DNA from: Terriglobia bacterium
GTDB lineage: Bacteria > Acidobacteriota > Terriglobia > UBA7540
Assembly: GCA_030040995.1 (NCBI GenBank)
Contig: JASHOS010000310.1
Coordinates: 1 to 33,882 of the forward strand
Reading direction: 5' to 3'
DNA length: 33,882 nt
In this document: positions 1 to 8,756 of the stretch, one piece after another
How the letters are laid out: each line of letters starts with the position of its first letter
Position numbering within the stretch: the first letter of the stretch is position 1
Position numbers and translations under genes: made by a program
Notes under the pieces: model-generated
Told to the model about the DNA's origin: nothing
Seen by the model: the letters and a program-made list of their open reading frames with translations, nothing else
Databases searched by the model: none

Positions 1-1497
1 ATGGCGGTAGGTAGGATGGCCGTGCTGTTCTCGGCAGCCGGCGCAGGCATGGTCGTCGCGCCAGGCCTTCGCGCCCAAACCACCACCCCGCCCTACATCG
101 CAGAGATGCCCTCGGTGGACAAGGTGATGAAGGCGATGCAGACGAGTAATCCTGACGAAACCGCCGGCCGCCGAATTGCCGCTTTCTGGCAACTGCAGCA
201 AATGATTCTCGACATGGCGGGCCCGCGCCAGTACCGGCGCGGCGGATTGACCTCCGACGAAATGAAAGCGCGCCAGGCCTACTACACCGCGTATTACAAT
301 ATTCTGCACCAGGGTGGCCCGCGGGCCATGCATTTCGCCGCCGGCCCCTCTTCCTCGCCCCTATTCCGCCATCAACTTATTCAGCAACTCTTTCCTCCTG
401 GATTCGCCACCCAATACGCTAATGCAATGGCGCAGTCGAAGCAGGGTTGGGCGCAATTGCATCAACGGGTCGTACAGGCGGCACAAGCCCGGGAAAAGGT
501 GCAGCAGCAAGCGGCCCAGCAAGCGGGAAATCAACTGTGGCAACGGTATCAGGCACAACAGCAAGAGGCCCACATGGACCCGCAGACCCGCGAGATGCGC
601 CGCTGCATCACCGCCGGACGGGTTATGGCGGTTTGCGTGGGCCATGGGCTTATGGGGTCGCTCATGCCCAATGTCAACGCGCTGCTCAGCTTGGTAGCCC
701 CCGGCACAGTCGGTAGAGAAGTCACTGGGCCGCAGATGGCTGGGGTCTTCGTGGGCAGCGGCTGGCGCTTGGAATTCAGCGAAGCGTCCGTGGGCTTAAG
801 CTGCCAGGACATGATTCCGGATTCGCACGCTTACACGATCTCATTTGTGAACAATCGCGCTGTGCTCGACATTGCAAGCGTGCCGAAAGACATTGTGATG
901 ACCGTTGACGGAGATACTCTCGCCGGGTGGGGCCCAATGGCCGTACAAGGCCGGGTCTCCGAGGGCGTGCACCAGGGCTACGATCCGGTCACCGAAAGGC
1001 CGGCCACCATCTATCAGTACCTGCGGGTAACGCGGACCTGTGCGAAGCCCGTGCTCCGCAAGAGCTCCAACCCGGGCGTGGTCGGCGCGGAAAAGAATCT
1101 TCTCGTTGGCCTTTTCAACGACGGTGATGCCGGGCCACCCACGCCTGCGGGCCTGCGGATGAACGGCAGCTACGCGGCGAGCACAGGATTCAGCGTGGAG
1201 TTTTTTCCCGAGTCTGCGATTCTCGGTTGCGGTCCGGATGTGGCGCGCGCTTATCCGTATACAGTCATAGCCGATGGCAGGCAGGCCGTGGTGAAGGTGG
1301 CCGCGCCCGGCCATCCGCTGACGCTCCTGATCAAATCGAACAATATGCTCGATCCCGGCTCCGGGACGTACCTGGTGGAGGGACGACGGATCACCGGGCA
1401 GGGTTCCAACGGCGATTACACATTTGCACCCCTGAATGCGACGTGCCATCTGGCCCCGTTGTCGCCCGGTCCGGTTCCTTCAATCGCCCTGCGGTAG
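1..1497 (+). CDS. Secreted protein with a duplicated C-terminal Cys-pair domain, unknown function
   Basis: I do not recognise a named family. The 498-residue frame opens at the first base of the window, so the true start may lie upstream. Residues 6-26 look like a signal peptide ending in LRAQ. Residues about 140-190 are rich in Gln and Ala and probably helical. The C-terminal half contains two related units, roughly 242-350 and 383-487. Each begins with a short Met-Gly-Ser/Val-Phe type segment, continues through hydrophobic beta-like strands of the EFSEASVGLSC / EFFPESAILGC type, and ends in a threonine-cysteine (TC at 346-347 and 481-482). Each unit therefore has a Cys pair that could form a disulphide in the periplasm. 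The arrangement suggests tandem beta-rich modules. It is read away from the toxin-antitoxin pair that follows and shares no operon with it. Confidence 0.72.
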   Translation: MAVGRMAVLFSAAGAGMVVAPGLRAQTTTPPYIAEMPSVDKVMKAMQTSNPDETAGRRIAAFWQLQQMILDMAGPRQYRRGGLTSDEMKARQAYYTAYYNILHQGGPRAMHFAAGPSSSPLFRHQLIQQLFPPGFATQYANAMAQSKQGWAQLHQRVVQAAQAREKVQQQAAQQAGNQLWQRYQAQQQEAHMDPQTREMRRCITAGRVMAVCVGHGLMGSLMPNVNALLSLVAPGTVGREVTGPQMAGVFVGSGWRLEFSEASVGLSCQDMIPDSHAYTISFVNNRAVLDIASVPKDIVMTVDGDTLAGWGPMAVQGRVSEGVHQGYDPVTERPATIYQYLRVTRTCAKPVLRKSSNPGVVGAEKNLLVGLFNDGDAGPPTPAGLRMNGSYAASTGFSVEFFPESAILGCGPDVARAYPYTVIADGRQAVVKVAAPGHPLTLLIKSNNMLDPGSGTYLVEGRRITGQGSNGDYTFAPLNATCHLAPLSPGPVPSIALR

Positions 1498-1531
1498 CGG
1501 CAAGCTGCGCGCGAATTTGCCCCCTTACTTT

Positions 1532-1924
1532 TCACCAAACCGTGCGGAGAGCTTTGGACTGCCGGATTTCGCGATCGGCTGTAAGCAGGGGCAGCCCTTC
1601 GGCCAGCGCAGTACCTCCAATGATACGATCCGCTGGATCCTTAGGATAAGCGCTTGGAAGTCCCAGCGCCAGAGCGCAGGCGCGGCTACTAATCGGCAAG
1701 ACAATGAATCGCGTTTCGACTTCCCGCAGGAAAGTCTCCAGGCTGATCTCAAGATGGATACGTCGCTTACTCGCGAGCGCGGTCAATTCAAAGAGAGTAA
1801 TATCCGAGATTGCTAGCCCATTCGCCTCCTGCCGCGCAGCTTCGATTGCGGCTCTTGCTCTTTTGGAGAGCCGGCTTGCCTCAAACGCTAGCCAGACAAC
1901 CACATGCGTATCGACCAAAATCAC
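1532..1924 (-). CDS. vapC: PIN-domain ribonuclease toxin (VapC-like)
   Basis: This 130-residue protein is a complete PIN domain, the RNase fold of VapC toxins, which cut RNA with Mg2+ held by a cluster of acidic residues. The acidic set is visible: D5 in MILVDTH, E46 in TLFELTAL, D99 in DPADRIIGGTA and D117 in LLTADREI. The start is a GTG at 1922-1924 that overlaps the TGA of the upstream antitoxin by 4 bases (GTGA), the usual sign of translational coupling. The D-P-x-D-R-I-I-x-x-T-A block is typical of the PIN subgroup found with Phd/YefM-type antitoxins. Nothing essential appears to be missing, so it should be active unless neutralised. Confidence 0.88.
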   Translation of the reverse strand: MILVDTHVVVWLAFEASRLSKRARAAIEAARQEANGLAISDITLFELTALASKRRIHLEISLETFLREVETRFIVLPISSRACALALGLPSAYPKDPADRIIGGTALAEGLPLLTADREIRQSKALRTVW

Positions 1925-2148
1925 TTAAGACTGCCCCAATGTTCAATAGCCGGCGAAATGACGTCGCCCGCAACAGTGCCTTTGCCACGGAGGAAATTAT
2001 AGATGTCGTCCGTATCCTTGCCGGCTGGCAGAAGCTTCGCAACCGGCTTGCCGCGTTTCGTGATGATGACTGTTTCCCTCTTCGCCTGGACCTCGTCCAT
2101 CAGCGCAAGGCAGTGAACCTTGAAAGAACCCGCCGCCATGGTTTTCAT
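1921..2148 (-). CDS. Phd/YefM-family antitoxin of the PIN toxin
   Basis: A 75-residue protein with the Phd/YefM antitoxin pattern: an N-terminal DNA-binding part (MAAGSFKVHCLALMDEV) followed by the hallmark strand VIITKRGKPVAKLLP at about 27-41, then a short acidic/hydrophobic tail likely to wrap the toxin. In this family the N-terminal dimer binds its own promoter and the C-terminus neutralises the toxin. The ATG at 2146-2148 is preceded by an AGGAGTAGGAG ribosome-binding stretch, so this start is preferred over the Met at residue 4. It overlaps the toxin gene by 4 bases and sits next to a palindrome that may be its operator. Confidence 0.85.
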   Translation of the reverse strand: MKTMAAGSFKVHCLALMDEVQAKRETVIITKRGKPVAKLLPAGKDTDDIYNFLRGKGTVAGDVISPAIEHWGSLK

Positions 2149-2160
2149 CTCCTACTCCTC

Positions 2161-2176
2161 ATGGTCATGTTACCAT
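2161..2176 (-). promoter_or_regulatory. Palindromic candidate operator for the Phd/PIN module
   Basis: The sequence ATGGT-N6-ACCAT is a perfect 5+5 inverted repeat starting 13 bases upstream of the antitoxin start. On the minus strand it overlaps a possible -10 element (TATGGT, 2172-2177). Only a poor -35 candidate is visible, so the promoter is not called. Autoregulatory operators at this spot are usual for Phd/YefM antitoxins; that this one is bound is inference. Confidence 0.45.
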
Positions 2177-2178
2177 AG

Positions 2179-2521
2179 TCACACTGCGGCTGGGTGTGCA
2201 AAAATAGGAGCGCCGGCAAATTCGGTTCCAGGAGCGTAAGGCTGCGTTGCCGTTCGAGCCCCAGTATCACCGGAGGGGATGGAATGCGCGAGATAGCACA
2301 ATGGCTTGCATGTTCGCGCAGATCGTTCTTCGCGTTCAGGTCGATCTTCCGCGTGGCCGCATGTTTCGTTCCATTAGCCACGATCACAGTCACCGCGAAC
2401 TCGTCGACTCTGAAGCCTGTGTGTCGAGTCAATGAGGACTTCAGGACTGTGCTGATTTTCAATCTGCCGTCCGCCAACTGAGCCGCTCGGGGCGCTGGCT
2501 GCCCGGTAATAGACCAGCTGG
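2179..2521. other. Intergenic stretch without a supported gene
   Basis: The gap lies between the toxin-antitoxin promoter and the methyltransferase stop. Overlapping open frames exist on both strands, the longest about 110 codons on the minus strand from a TTG at 2477. They lack a ribosome-binding site, and the minus-strand one would run through the antitoxin promoter. No family motif is recognised. Confidence 0.5.
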
Positions 2522-3541
2522 CTAAGGCTTGGTGGCCAGGATGAGCGGCGACGGTCCCGGCGATTCCAGTGTTCGCGCCTTGGTGAACCCAGCCTCTCGC
2601 AGCCAGCCAACAATTTCTTCAAACGAGTAGGTGTCTCCATCCTCAGTGTTCACCAGCATGTTGACAGCGAATAAGAGTCCGTTCAAAGGCCCGGTCCTGT
2701 CGGGGTTCACCAGGTATTCGGCGATCACGATGGTTCCCCCTGATGCAAGTGCGCGGAAGGTCTTCGCAAGAAGCGCCTTGCTGCGCTCCCTGCCTTCGCT
2801 GTGAAGGATATGGCCGAGTGTCGCCACAGTATAGTCGCTGCCAAAATCTACTTGTAGCAGGTCGCCTTCAATGAATGAGAAGCGGTAGGCCAGCCCAAAC
2901 CGGGCGACGCTCTTGCGGGTGACGGGAATTACCCCAGGCCAGTCAACGGCGGTGACACGGACGTGCTCAGAGCTCTGAGCCAGAGCAATGCCCCAAACTC
3001 CGGAGCCCGCTGCGAGATCGAGGACGCGCGCCTGCCGGCCAGCGCCATTCAGGGCAAAATACTGTCCCAGAGCCTTCGCTGCCGGATAACTCATCGGAAA
3101 AATGTCGTTGACGAATTTTTGGAAGAACTCGCTGCCCAGCGCCACTTGATTGACAGCCTCAACAGGCCGGCCTGTCTCTACAATCTCGTTCAGCCGGAGC
3201 CATTTAGGAATTAAATGCTCGCTGCAGTGCCGAATCAAACCACCCTGAAACGCGGGCTTCGTGCTGACGAGGAACTCGGCGCTTTCTGGCGTGAGGGAAA
3301 AGCGGCTCTGCTGATCTTTCGCCAGGAAGTTCAGCCCCACGAGGGCATTCATAATCGCCGTCAGTCCGCGTTCTGAGGCGCCTGACTTCTCGTGAATCTC
3401 GTTGACCGTTTTCGGACCGCCATCGAGAAGATCAAAAACATGGTGTCGAATCGCCGCCTCCAGAACGAGTGGAGGAATATACCCCCAAGCGAACTGCATG
3501 ATGCGCTCAGGAGTTGCCGGAGTGGTAGCAGGGGTCGTCAT
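2522..3541 (-). CDS. SAM-dependent methyltransferase of the O-methyltransferase type
   Basis: This protein (339 residues from the chosen start) resembles class I small-molecule O-methyltransferases that carry an N-terminal winged-helix dimerisation domain. Residues about 10-90 form that domain (PPLVLEAAIRHHVFDLLDGG, then a helix-turn-helix-like segment). SAM-binding motif I is VLDLAAGSGVWG at about 173-184, followed by the acidic strand end TAVDWPGV and a later block at GDLLQVDFGSDY. A His in the GHILHSEG segment lies where many family members place the catalytic base. I chose the ATG at 3539-3541 over an upstream in-frame start because GAGGAAA lies just before it and the protein then begins MTTPATTP. 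It starts 42 bases after the PNGase gene and is probably co-transcribed. The substrate is unknown. Confidence 0.85.
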   Translation of the reverse strand: MTTPATTPATPERIMQFAWGYIPPLVLEAAIRHHVFDLLDGGPKTVNEIHEKSGASERGLTAIMNALVGLNFLAKDQQSRFSLTPESAEFLVSTKPAFQGGLIRHCSEHLIPKWLRLNEIVETGRPVEAVNQVALGSEFFQKFVNDIFPMSYPAAKALGQYFALNGAGRQARVLDLAAGSGVWGIALAQSSEHVRVTAVDWPGVIPVTRKSVARFGLAYRFSFIEGDLLQVDFGSDYTVATLGHILHSEGRERSKALLAKTFRALASGGTIVIAEYLVNPDRTGPLNGLLFAVNMLVNTEDGDTYSFEEIVGWLREAGFTKARTLESPGPSPLILATKP

Positions 3542-3583
3542 ATTTTCCTCGCTGAAAAGTGATGGGGAACCACGCCCCATCTA

Positions 3584-5437
3584 TCAAGTCCCTCGGGCGG
3601 CCTTCGGCAGAACTCCAAAGCCGTCGAGCAACCCGTTCGGGCGCACAAACCACCGCATCGGCTTCGTGCCGCATCCCCGCCCCTTGGTGAAGCTGGAGAC
3701 CTTTCCAGCAAGCGCCTCAACCTCGGCGTTGTAGCAGTTCCCGAGCGAATCGCTGAATGAGAAGGTCTGCCGGCTGTTTTGGCCAGTATTGCCGAAGAGG
3801 CCGGTACGCGCCGCGTTGAAGGTCACCTGGTCCGCCGCTGTGCGTGTGTTATGAATGCTGGCCTGGTATGGCGGCTGCCCGGTTTCACTCTGATCGATGC
3901 GCTCATACAAATTCTGCTGTAGATGGACGGTATGGGTACTGCTGCGGTCATGGTTTGAGCGCTTCGACACGTCGACAGTCAGCGAGTAGTCGAGCGAGCG
4001 CTGAAAGCTTCTGCCAGCGGAGGACCCGCCCCTGCTATTGCTCGTGCTCTGTACATGCGAGGCCTGCTCTGTTACCTGCCGGTACGTCTGTGCGTTGAGC
4101 GTCTCAAATCTCTGTGTGTTGGCGAAGCTGATGCTTTGTTCCACACGCGTGCGCACGCGGCCTGCGGGCGTGTCCACGTATCCCTCAATCACGTAGCTTT
4201 GTTTCGCCCGCGTCAGCACATTGCCGTTCACCGCCGCGGCGCCGTTACCGAGCGTACTCGTTATCGTGGGCCTCAGCGACAAGTCTCGGAGCGTGTTGCG
4301 CGTTACGGCGCCTCGGGTTTCTCCGGCCTCCGAGTCACGGTAGACCAGCACTGTCGCGGCCGCTGAGAAGTAGTGGTTCGCGCCCAGGACTCGCACCGAG
4401 ATAGAATGCCGTGCTCCATCACTCAACAGTCCTGCGAACGGTGTCAGGTCAAGGCGGTAGGGCACAAAGTTCAAGGTTTCGACCCCGGGTGTTGGCCGCC
4501 AGAGATAGGGGTCGATCCCTCCGGTGTAAACCCATGGGTATATGGGCGCAAGCCCTGCCGGCTGACCATCGACGCTAACCTCGACCTCGCGGTAGCTGCC
4601 GCCGCGGCATGCCCGTGGACGCACCGGTGCGCCCTTATAGCCTCGCTTCATGGCAAACGCCATAGTTTGCTGGATGTACTGGTCAGGCAGACAGGTATAC
4701 CAGAACTCGTCGTGGAACTGGCTTTGTGCGAACAGGTCCAGATAAACGCGTGTGGTGTTCAGCGGAAACGTCATGCTGCGCAGCAGTTGGTCGTCACCGC
4801 TTTGCAGGTTTGCTGCGGCATTGCGGGTGCCGTTCAGCGAGTACACCGCGTCTGGTGTCCTGGGTGCAGGGTAGCTCGCGTCGGCGGGGTAGAAGAGAAT
4901 TCGCGCGCTCGCATGGATGACGCTTGCGCGATTTGAATCTACCCAGTTGTTCACCAACGCTGTGCCTTCACCCGGCGAGCGCAGCAGACTGGTGTAATCG
5001 GTGAGGTCGCGCTCCACTTGCCAGCTTGGGGCGAAATCAGGCGACGGTTCTTCGGTCGTGCCAAAGTATAGATTGATGCCCTTCAGCCATATCGACGCGG
5101 TGCGGTCGTATTGGTGGCCTGCATCTACAGAGAAGTTTGCTTCGAGTACGACCTTGGCCCACGGTCCTTTGCAACCGGTGGGCGGCTGGTAGGTGAAAGG
5201 GTGCGGCACGGCGTCCATGCGCGTGTTCTCGCCCGCCGGACCGAAATCCTCCTTGGGAAAAAGTTGCATGGCGCAAGGCTTTGTGGCCGGTCTCGGCACC
5301 GGAGGGTCTGCGATAGCGACGTTGCGAGAGCCAACCTTAGGCTTGCGCTGCGCGCCGGCCATTCGACCACCGTGCAGAACCAGACCTATAGCTGCCAACG
5401 ACGTAACGCTCAGCTTGCACAGCAGGTTCCGTGACAT
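3584..5437 (-). CDS. Secreted PNGase A-like peptide-N-glycosidase
   Basis: The 617-residue protein matches the PNGase A family (peptide-N4-(N-acetyl-beta-glucosaminyl)asparagine amidase A), first known from plants, which removes N-glycans from glycopeptides by cutting the Asn side-chain amide. A signal peptide ends near MAGAQ (residue 30). Family blocks appear in order: RTASIWLKGINLYFGTTEEP (112-131), WQVERDLTDYTSLL (139-152), ILFYPAD (180-186), the strand VYLDLFAQSQFHDEFWYTC (231-249), YREVEVSVDG (282-291), VYTGGIDPYLWRP (303-315) and YRLDLTPFAGLLSDG (327-341). Length fits the family. The ATG has a GGAG nine bases upstream. Its product would act on glycoproteins outside the cytoplasm. It lies between a PHP-type metallohydrolase and a methyltransferase on the same strand. 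Family assignment is confident; activity is inferred. Confidence 0.88.
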   Translation of the reverse strand: MSRNLLCKLSVTSLAAIGLVLHGGRMAGAQRKPKVGSRNVAIADPPVPRPATKPCAMQLFPKEDFGPAGENTRMDAVPHPFTYQPPTGCKGPWAKVVLEANFSVDAGHQYDRTASIWLKGINLYFGTTEEPSPDFAPSWQVERDLTDYTSLLRSPGEGTALVNNWVDSNRASVIHASARILFYPADASYPAPRTPDAVYSLNGTRNAAANLQSGDDQLLRSMTFPLNTTRVYLDLFAQSQFHDEFWYTCLPDQYIQQTMAFAMKRGYKGAPVRPRACRGGSYREVEVSVDGQPAGLAPIYPWVYTGGIDPYLWRPTPGVETLNFVPYRLDLTPFAGLLSDGARHSISVRVLGANHYFSAAATVLVYRDSEAGETRGAVTRNTLRDLSLRPTITSTLGNGAAAVNGNVLTRAKQSYVIEGYVDTPAGRVRTRVEQSISFANTQRFETLNAQTYRQVTEQASHVQSTSNSRGGSSAGRSFQRSLDYSLTVDVSKRSNHDRSSTHTVHLQQNLYERIDQSETGQPPYQASIHNTRTAADQVTFNAARTGLFGNTGQNSRQTFSFSDSLGNCYNAEVEALAGKVSSFTKGRGCGTKPMRWFVRPNGLLDGFGVLPKAARGT

Positions 5438-5681
5438 GCGATGTGCTCCGTCCAGCGATTGCTGCTCTCGGCGCGCGAGGGAAAATCAGGCAGTGAATCC
5501 CGCCTTCGCCGCGGTGCAGAGCGCCGCGCCCGGTTCCGAACCCTCGAAAGTTTTGGCGAAGATGCGAAGCCACATCAGATGGCTCCAGAGACTTCATCAG
5601 GGATGATGCTCTCACCGCTCTCAGCGGAGCGGGCGATAGCCACCATGGCATGGACCGGCGCAATGCCGTCATGCGCGAGGC

Positions 5682-8054
5682 TCATTCGCTGCATTCCGAG
5701 ATCAATTTCTGATAGACTTGCCGGGCGTGGTCGTAGGCCTGCCTTGCAGCCGGCAATTCGGCACTGGAGATCAACGGTGATTTCTGTGTCCAGCACTGGT
5801 TCACTCCCGCCAGGCACCATTCGGCGCTGCGGCGGGAGGCGCGGATGGGCTGCCCGCCGACAATCACAAAGATGGGGTTGGTATGTGATGAGGGCAGGAT
5901 TCGCACGGCAATCCAACTGCTCTTTTTGATTGCCACGTTGAAGTTGAGCTTCCGCACCGTTCCGTCGGCGACAATGTCCTTCGTTGCAGCCGGTTCCCCA
6001 TTCACCACAAGCTCCACCGCAACCTCTCGTGTGTTGCCGATACGGCATCGCTCGAGGTCCCAATAGGGCTTCTCGTCGTAGGGTCGGCTTGGGATAGTTT
6101 GGCCGGGAGACCCAATTGTCGGGAGGAATTGGTAGTGGACCGGCAACGGAGAACGCGGAATGGTGTCAAGGTAGGCCGCTGCGTTGACGCTTACGTGGAC
6201 GGTACTTGGAGCGGCAAGATCCACCTCGCTGCCGCGAGTTCCCATCTCCGTCCCGTTGACGCTGAAGTCCATCAGGTGGCTGCGGCCATCGGAAACATAG
6301 GCGGCTCCATCTTCGACGGCCTTCACATATTTGTCATACGTTAATGGCCCATCGATCTTAGCGTACGTGCGTCCCTCGCCCACCCGGCTATCGTAAATGC
6401 ACGGGAAATCGGTCTCTCCGGAAAGCCGCGTACGAAAGCCTACATTGAGGGTTTGATACCAAATGTTCAGCTCCCAAACGTAAGGGGTATCTCCCGCAGA
6501 GATGAAGTCCACGGTGTTGGGGTAAGTCACATCAACGATGTATTCGTTTGCTCCAATGCTGTCGAAACCGGGAACTTGATAGTTCGGCAGCGCGGTTCCT
6601 TCAACCTTCAGGCCCCAGCCTGAGTGGGCGAAGCCGGCAGCCGCGCCCTGCGACTTGGCCCAACGCAGCACGGGCAAGTCCCAAGTGGGCCAATCTTCAA
6701 TCCGCTTGGTGCCTGGATACATCAAGTTTTTGAGATTAAGCAACACCAGATGGCCGCAATGGCTGGACGGAAATCCAGAGACCTCAAGGTCATAGTGCAT
6801 CAGGCAAGAGGGCCTTGAAACGGGGTTGTTCTGCCGGCCCCGGAAGAACTGACTTTGATAATAGAAACACGGCCCCCAAATGAGCGTGGCGCCTACGTTC
6901 AAGTGTTCACCACGCACTTGGCGGTCCATGTCTGTTGGCAAGACGCCCTGAGTCGGGTTCTCGTAATGCGAACAGCCGGCGGGATGAATATGATCGTCGC
7001 CCGAATACCACCCGAATTTGGCCGGATCGATCCATCGCTTCAGGTGGAACGTCAGTGCCTTGGGACCCGCGGCGTTCACCGTGAAGTGGGTCGTCTCAGT
7101 GATATATTCTGGCCCGCCCGTATCGGTCACTGTATAGTGACCGGGTGGAAGCGAGATCGATTCGCCATCGTAGCGATAAACCTGAGGCTGGAAATAGAAG
7201 TCGGGCGCGAGCCGCTTTGCCGGGTTGGGGTATATCCGGTTCTGCGCGTCTTTGAAAATGAGGGACGCCATAGTGCGCTGTCCGTTTTCATCGTACACAT
7301 GTAGCGCGATCGAATGAGCCGGAGCAATTTTGAAAAGAATGCGGACTTCGTTCAGGAAGCCCACATCTTGCGTTCCCTGGCCCACGTCGAACGCCAGGGT
7401 TGCCGAGCGTTCCCCAGCGTCCCGGCTGTAAACCATGAGAATGCGGTATTCAAGCGGAAAGCCCGAGAGCCGTTGAACGGGCGGAGCCATGTCCCACCCT
7501 TCAGGCGTAAGCGCTCTTGATAAAAGTGAAATTTCAGCCCAGCGCTCCCGAACATCAGCCGATGAAAGTCTTTCGGCTGGAGAGGGATTCCCGGTAGACG
7601 TTATGTAGACGGGACCGCTGTTTGGACTTTGCACTTCCAGCGGAGCTGTAACGCCGGCCTGGTTCACAACTTTTACTAGAAACAGTCGCGTTCCATCCTG
7701 GATCAGGTCTCGTGCGGCGGGATCCGTTTTTGCATCGACGCGGCTTTCCGGATTGACGGTCACTTCCACTAAGTCATACTTGTCCAAAATTTCTTCTGCA
7801 CGGGAGACAGCAATCCGAGGATCGGCGTTTGCAAACGCGCTGTCGATGCCTGCCTGATCTTCGGCAGAAAGAGGCTGGCCGTAGAAATCCAGCTCTCTCT
7901 CCAACTCGCGCACTTGGTCAGCAAAGGGCTGTAGCGGAGTAACGGCATCTGAAGCCGGCCTCGCGTGTATAAATGGGGGAGATACAAGGATCGCCACAGT
8001 CAAGATCAGGATCGGACCCAGAGAGGTAACGTCTCGGCGCTTTGCTTTTGTCAT
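5682..8054 (-). CDS. Exported CehA/McbA-like PHP-fold metallohydrolase
   Basis: A 790-residue exported protein: signal peptide at 11-32 (PILILTVAILVSPPFIHA), a poorly conserved beta-rich N-terminal half, then a PHP-type metallohydrolase domain from about 345. The metal-binding signature is GWYSGDDHIHPAGC (348-361), with further candidate ligands at H432/H435 (SHCGH), H477 (FAHSGW) and E547/D549 (SGETDF). This matches the CehA/McbA group, originally named from carbaryl hydrolases but common in Acidobacteria, Planctomycetes and Verrucomicrobia as large secreted proteins of unknown substrate. The tail ends in QVYQKLISECSE, a sequence also found in a remnant at 16574-16624. No Shine-Dalgarno is visible, and the start codon abuts a GH27 fragment on the opposite strand, so the native leader may have been replaced. 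Confidence 0.85.
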   Translation of the reverse strand: MTKAKRRDVTSLGPILILTVAILVSPPFIHARPASDAVTPLQPFADQVRELERELDFYGQPLSAEDQAGIDSAFANADPRIAVSRAEEILDKYDLVEVTVNPESRVDAKTDPAARDLIQDGTRLFLVKVVNQAGVTAPLEVQSPNSGPVYITSTGNPSPAERLSSADVRERWAEISLLSRALTPEGWDMAPPVQRLSGFPLEYRILMVYSRDAGERSATLAFDVGQGTQDVGFLNEVRILFKIAPAHSIALHVYDENGQRTMASLIFKDAQNRIYPNPAKRLAPDFYFQPQVYRYDGESISLPPGHYTVTDTGGPEYITETTHFTVNAAGPKALTFHLKRWIDPAKFGWYSGDDHIHPAGCSHYENPTQGVLPTDMDRQVRGEHLNVGATLIWGPCFYYQSQFFRGRQNNPVSRPSCLMHYDLEVSGFPSSHCGHLVLLNLKNLMYPGTKRIEDWPTWDLPVLRWAKSQGAAAGFAHSGWGLKVEGTALPNYQVPGFDSIGANEYIVDVTYPNTVDFISAGDTPYVWELNIWYQTLNVGFRTRLSGETDFPCIYDSRVGEGRTYAKIDGPLTYDKYVKAVEDGAAYVSDGRSHLMDFSVNGTEMGTRGSEVDLAAPSTVHVSVNAAAYLDTIPRSPLPVHYQFLPTIGSPGQTIPSRPYDEKPYWDLERCRIGNTREVAVELVVNGEPAATKDIVADGTVRKLNFNVAIKKSSWIAVRILPSSHTNPIFVIVGGQPIRASRRSAEWCLAGVNQCWTQKSPLISSAELPAARQAYDHARQVYQKLISECSE

Positions 8055-8308
8055 GTGGTTATATTACGCCCTGCGTAAACCTTGACGACTGTTGGTACCA
8101 GTGTCCGGGCAGGCAGGATCCCAACGTTGGGCCTTTTGGCCGCTGGGTGACAGATTCATCGAGATTCCCCGCCCGCGGAAGTACTAATGGCATCAAGGTA
8201 GTCGCTGACACCTTCCACAGTTTCGGGCTGAAGTTCGGAATATACGTTACACCAGGGATCTCCGAGGAGGCAATAGGTAGGAACACGCCGATTAAAGGCA
8301 CTCCGTAG
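8055..8308 (+). pseudogene. Truncated GH27 alpha-galactosidase-like fragment
   Basis: The plus-strand frame encodes the beginning of a GH27 (alpha-galactosidase clan) barrel and nothing after it. Recognisable blocks are VNLDDCWYQCPG, GPFGRWVTDSSRFP, STNGIKVVADTFHSFGLKFG and IYVTPGISEEAIGRNTPIKG. In intact relatives a further 300 or more residues, including the catalytic YxKxD segment, follow; here a TAG ends the frame at 8306-8308 and no continuation is seen in any frame. The signal peptide and first strand are also missing, because the fragment runs straight into the antisense of the metallohydrolase gene. It is therefore a remnant of a secreted glycosidase, not a working gene. Confidence 0.72.
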
Positions 8309-8756
8309 TGATACAAGCGCTCCACTTGCCGCCGAATGCTCAGGCTCCGCCGGCCTTCTCCTTGCCAGCTCCGCCGCCCCTTGAAACAGGTTAAAGTCGA
8401 AGGGCCCACGACCTCTTCGGGGGCCCGGATGCATTCCCTGATGGAACTGGTTATTCGTAGTCGGTGTTTCTGGAGACTTAGGGCGAGCAGCCTTCTTAGC
8501 CGGCGCCGTGCGGGCGTGCGGCTTGGGTTCAGGCGGTTTCACGCCGATGGGAGCGAGATAGACATAGCTGGTGAAGTCGCCGACCGGCAATATCGAAGGA
8601 AGCAAACGATAACGGACACTACCCGGGACTGCCCTACGTCGGGGTGATGCTCGACCAAATCTTTTTGCGTCACTTTTCTGGCGGAGCTTGTCCTGGCCCC
8701 GGCAACATCACGCACGTTCCGCTTCTTGCTCGTCCAACTCGCCGAGGCTGACCACT
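8309..8756. other. Intergenic region with possible frameshifted minus-strand remnant
   Basis: No intact gene is supported. On the minus strand an open frame from a TTG near 8605 reads LPVGDFTSYVYLAPIGV and then a Pro/Ala/Lys-rich segment, which looks more protein-like than chance. A different frame just upstream (8640-8700) reads ARKVTQKDLVEHHPDVG. Together they could be one decayed gene with a frameshift, but I recognise no family. The position between a glycosidase remnant and a cytochrome gene fits a decay zone. Confidence 0.35.

Noticed and set aside
314-812. Several open frames on both strands inside the first secreted-protein gene
   Set aside because: They overlap a longer frame with a signal peptide and repeated domains; none has a start signal or family motif.
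2145-2477. 110-codon minus-strand frame upstream of the antitoxin
   Set aside because: TTG start without Shine-Dalgarno, no motif, and it would read through the antitoxin operator.
8156-8605. 149-codon minus-strand frame across the GH27 remnant
   Set aside because: Half of it is the antisense of the GH27 sequence; only the upstream part looks protein-like and no family fits, so it is kept only as an intergenic note.
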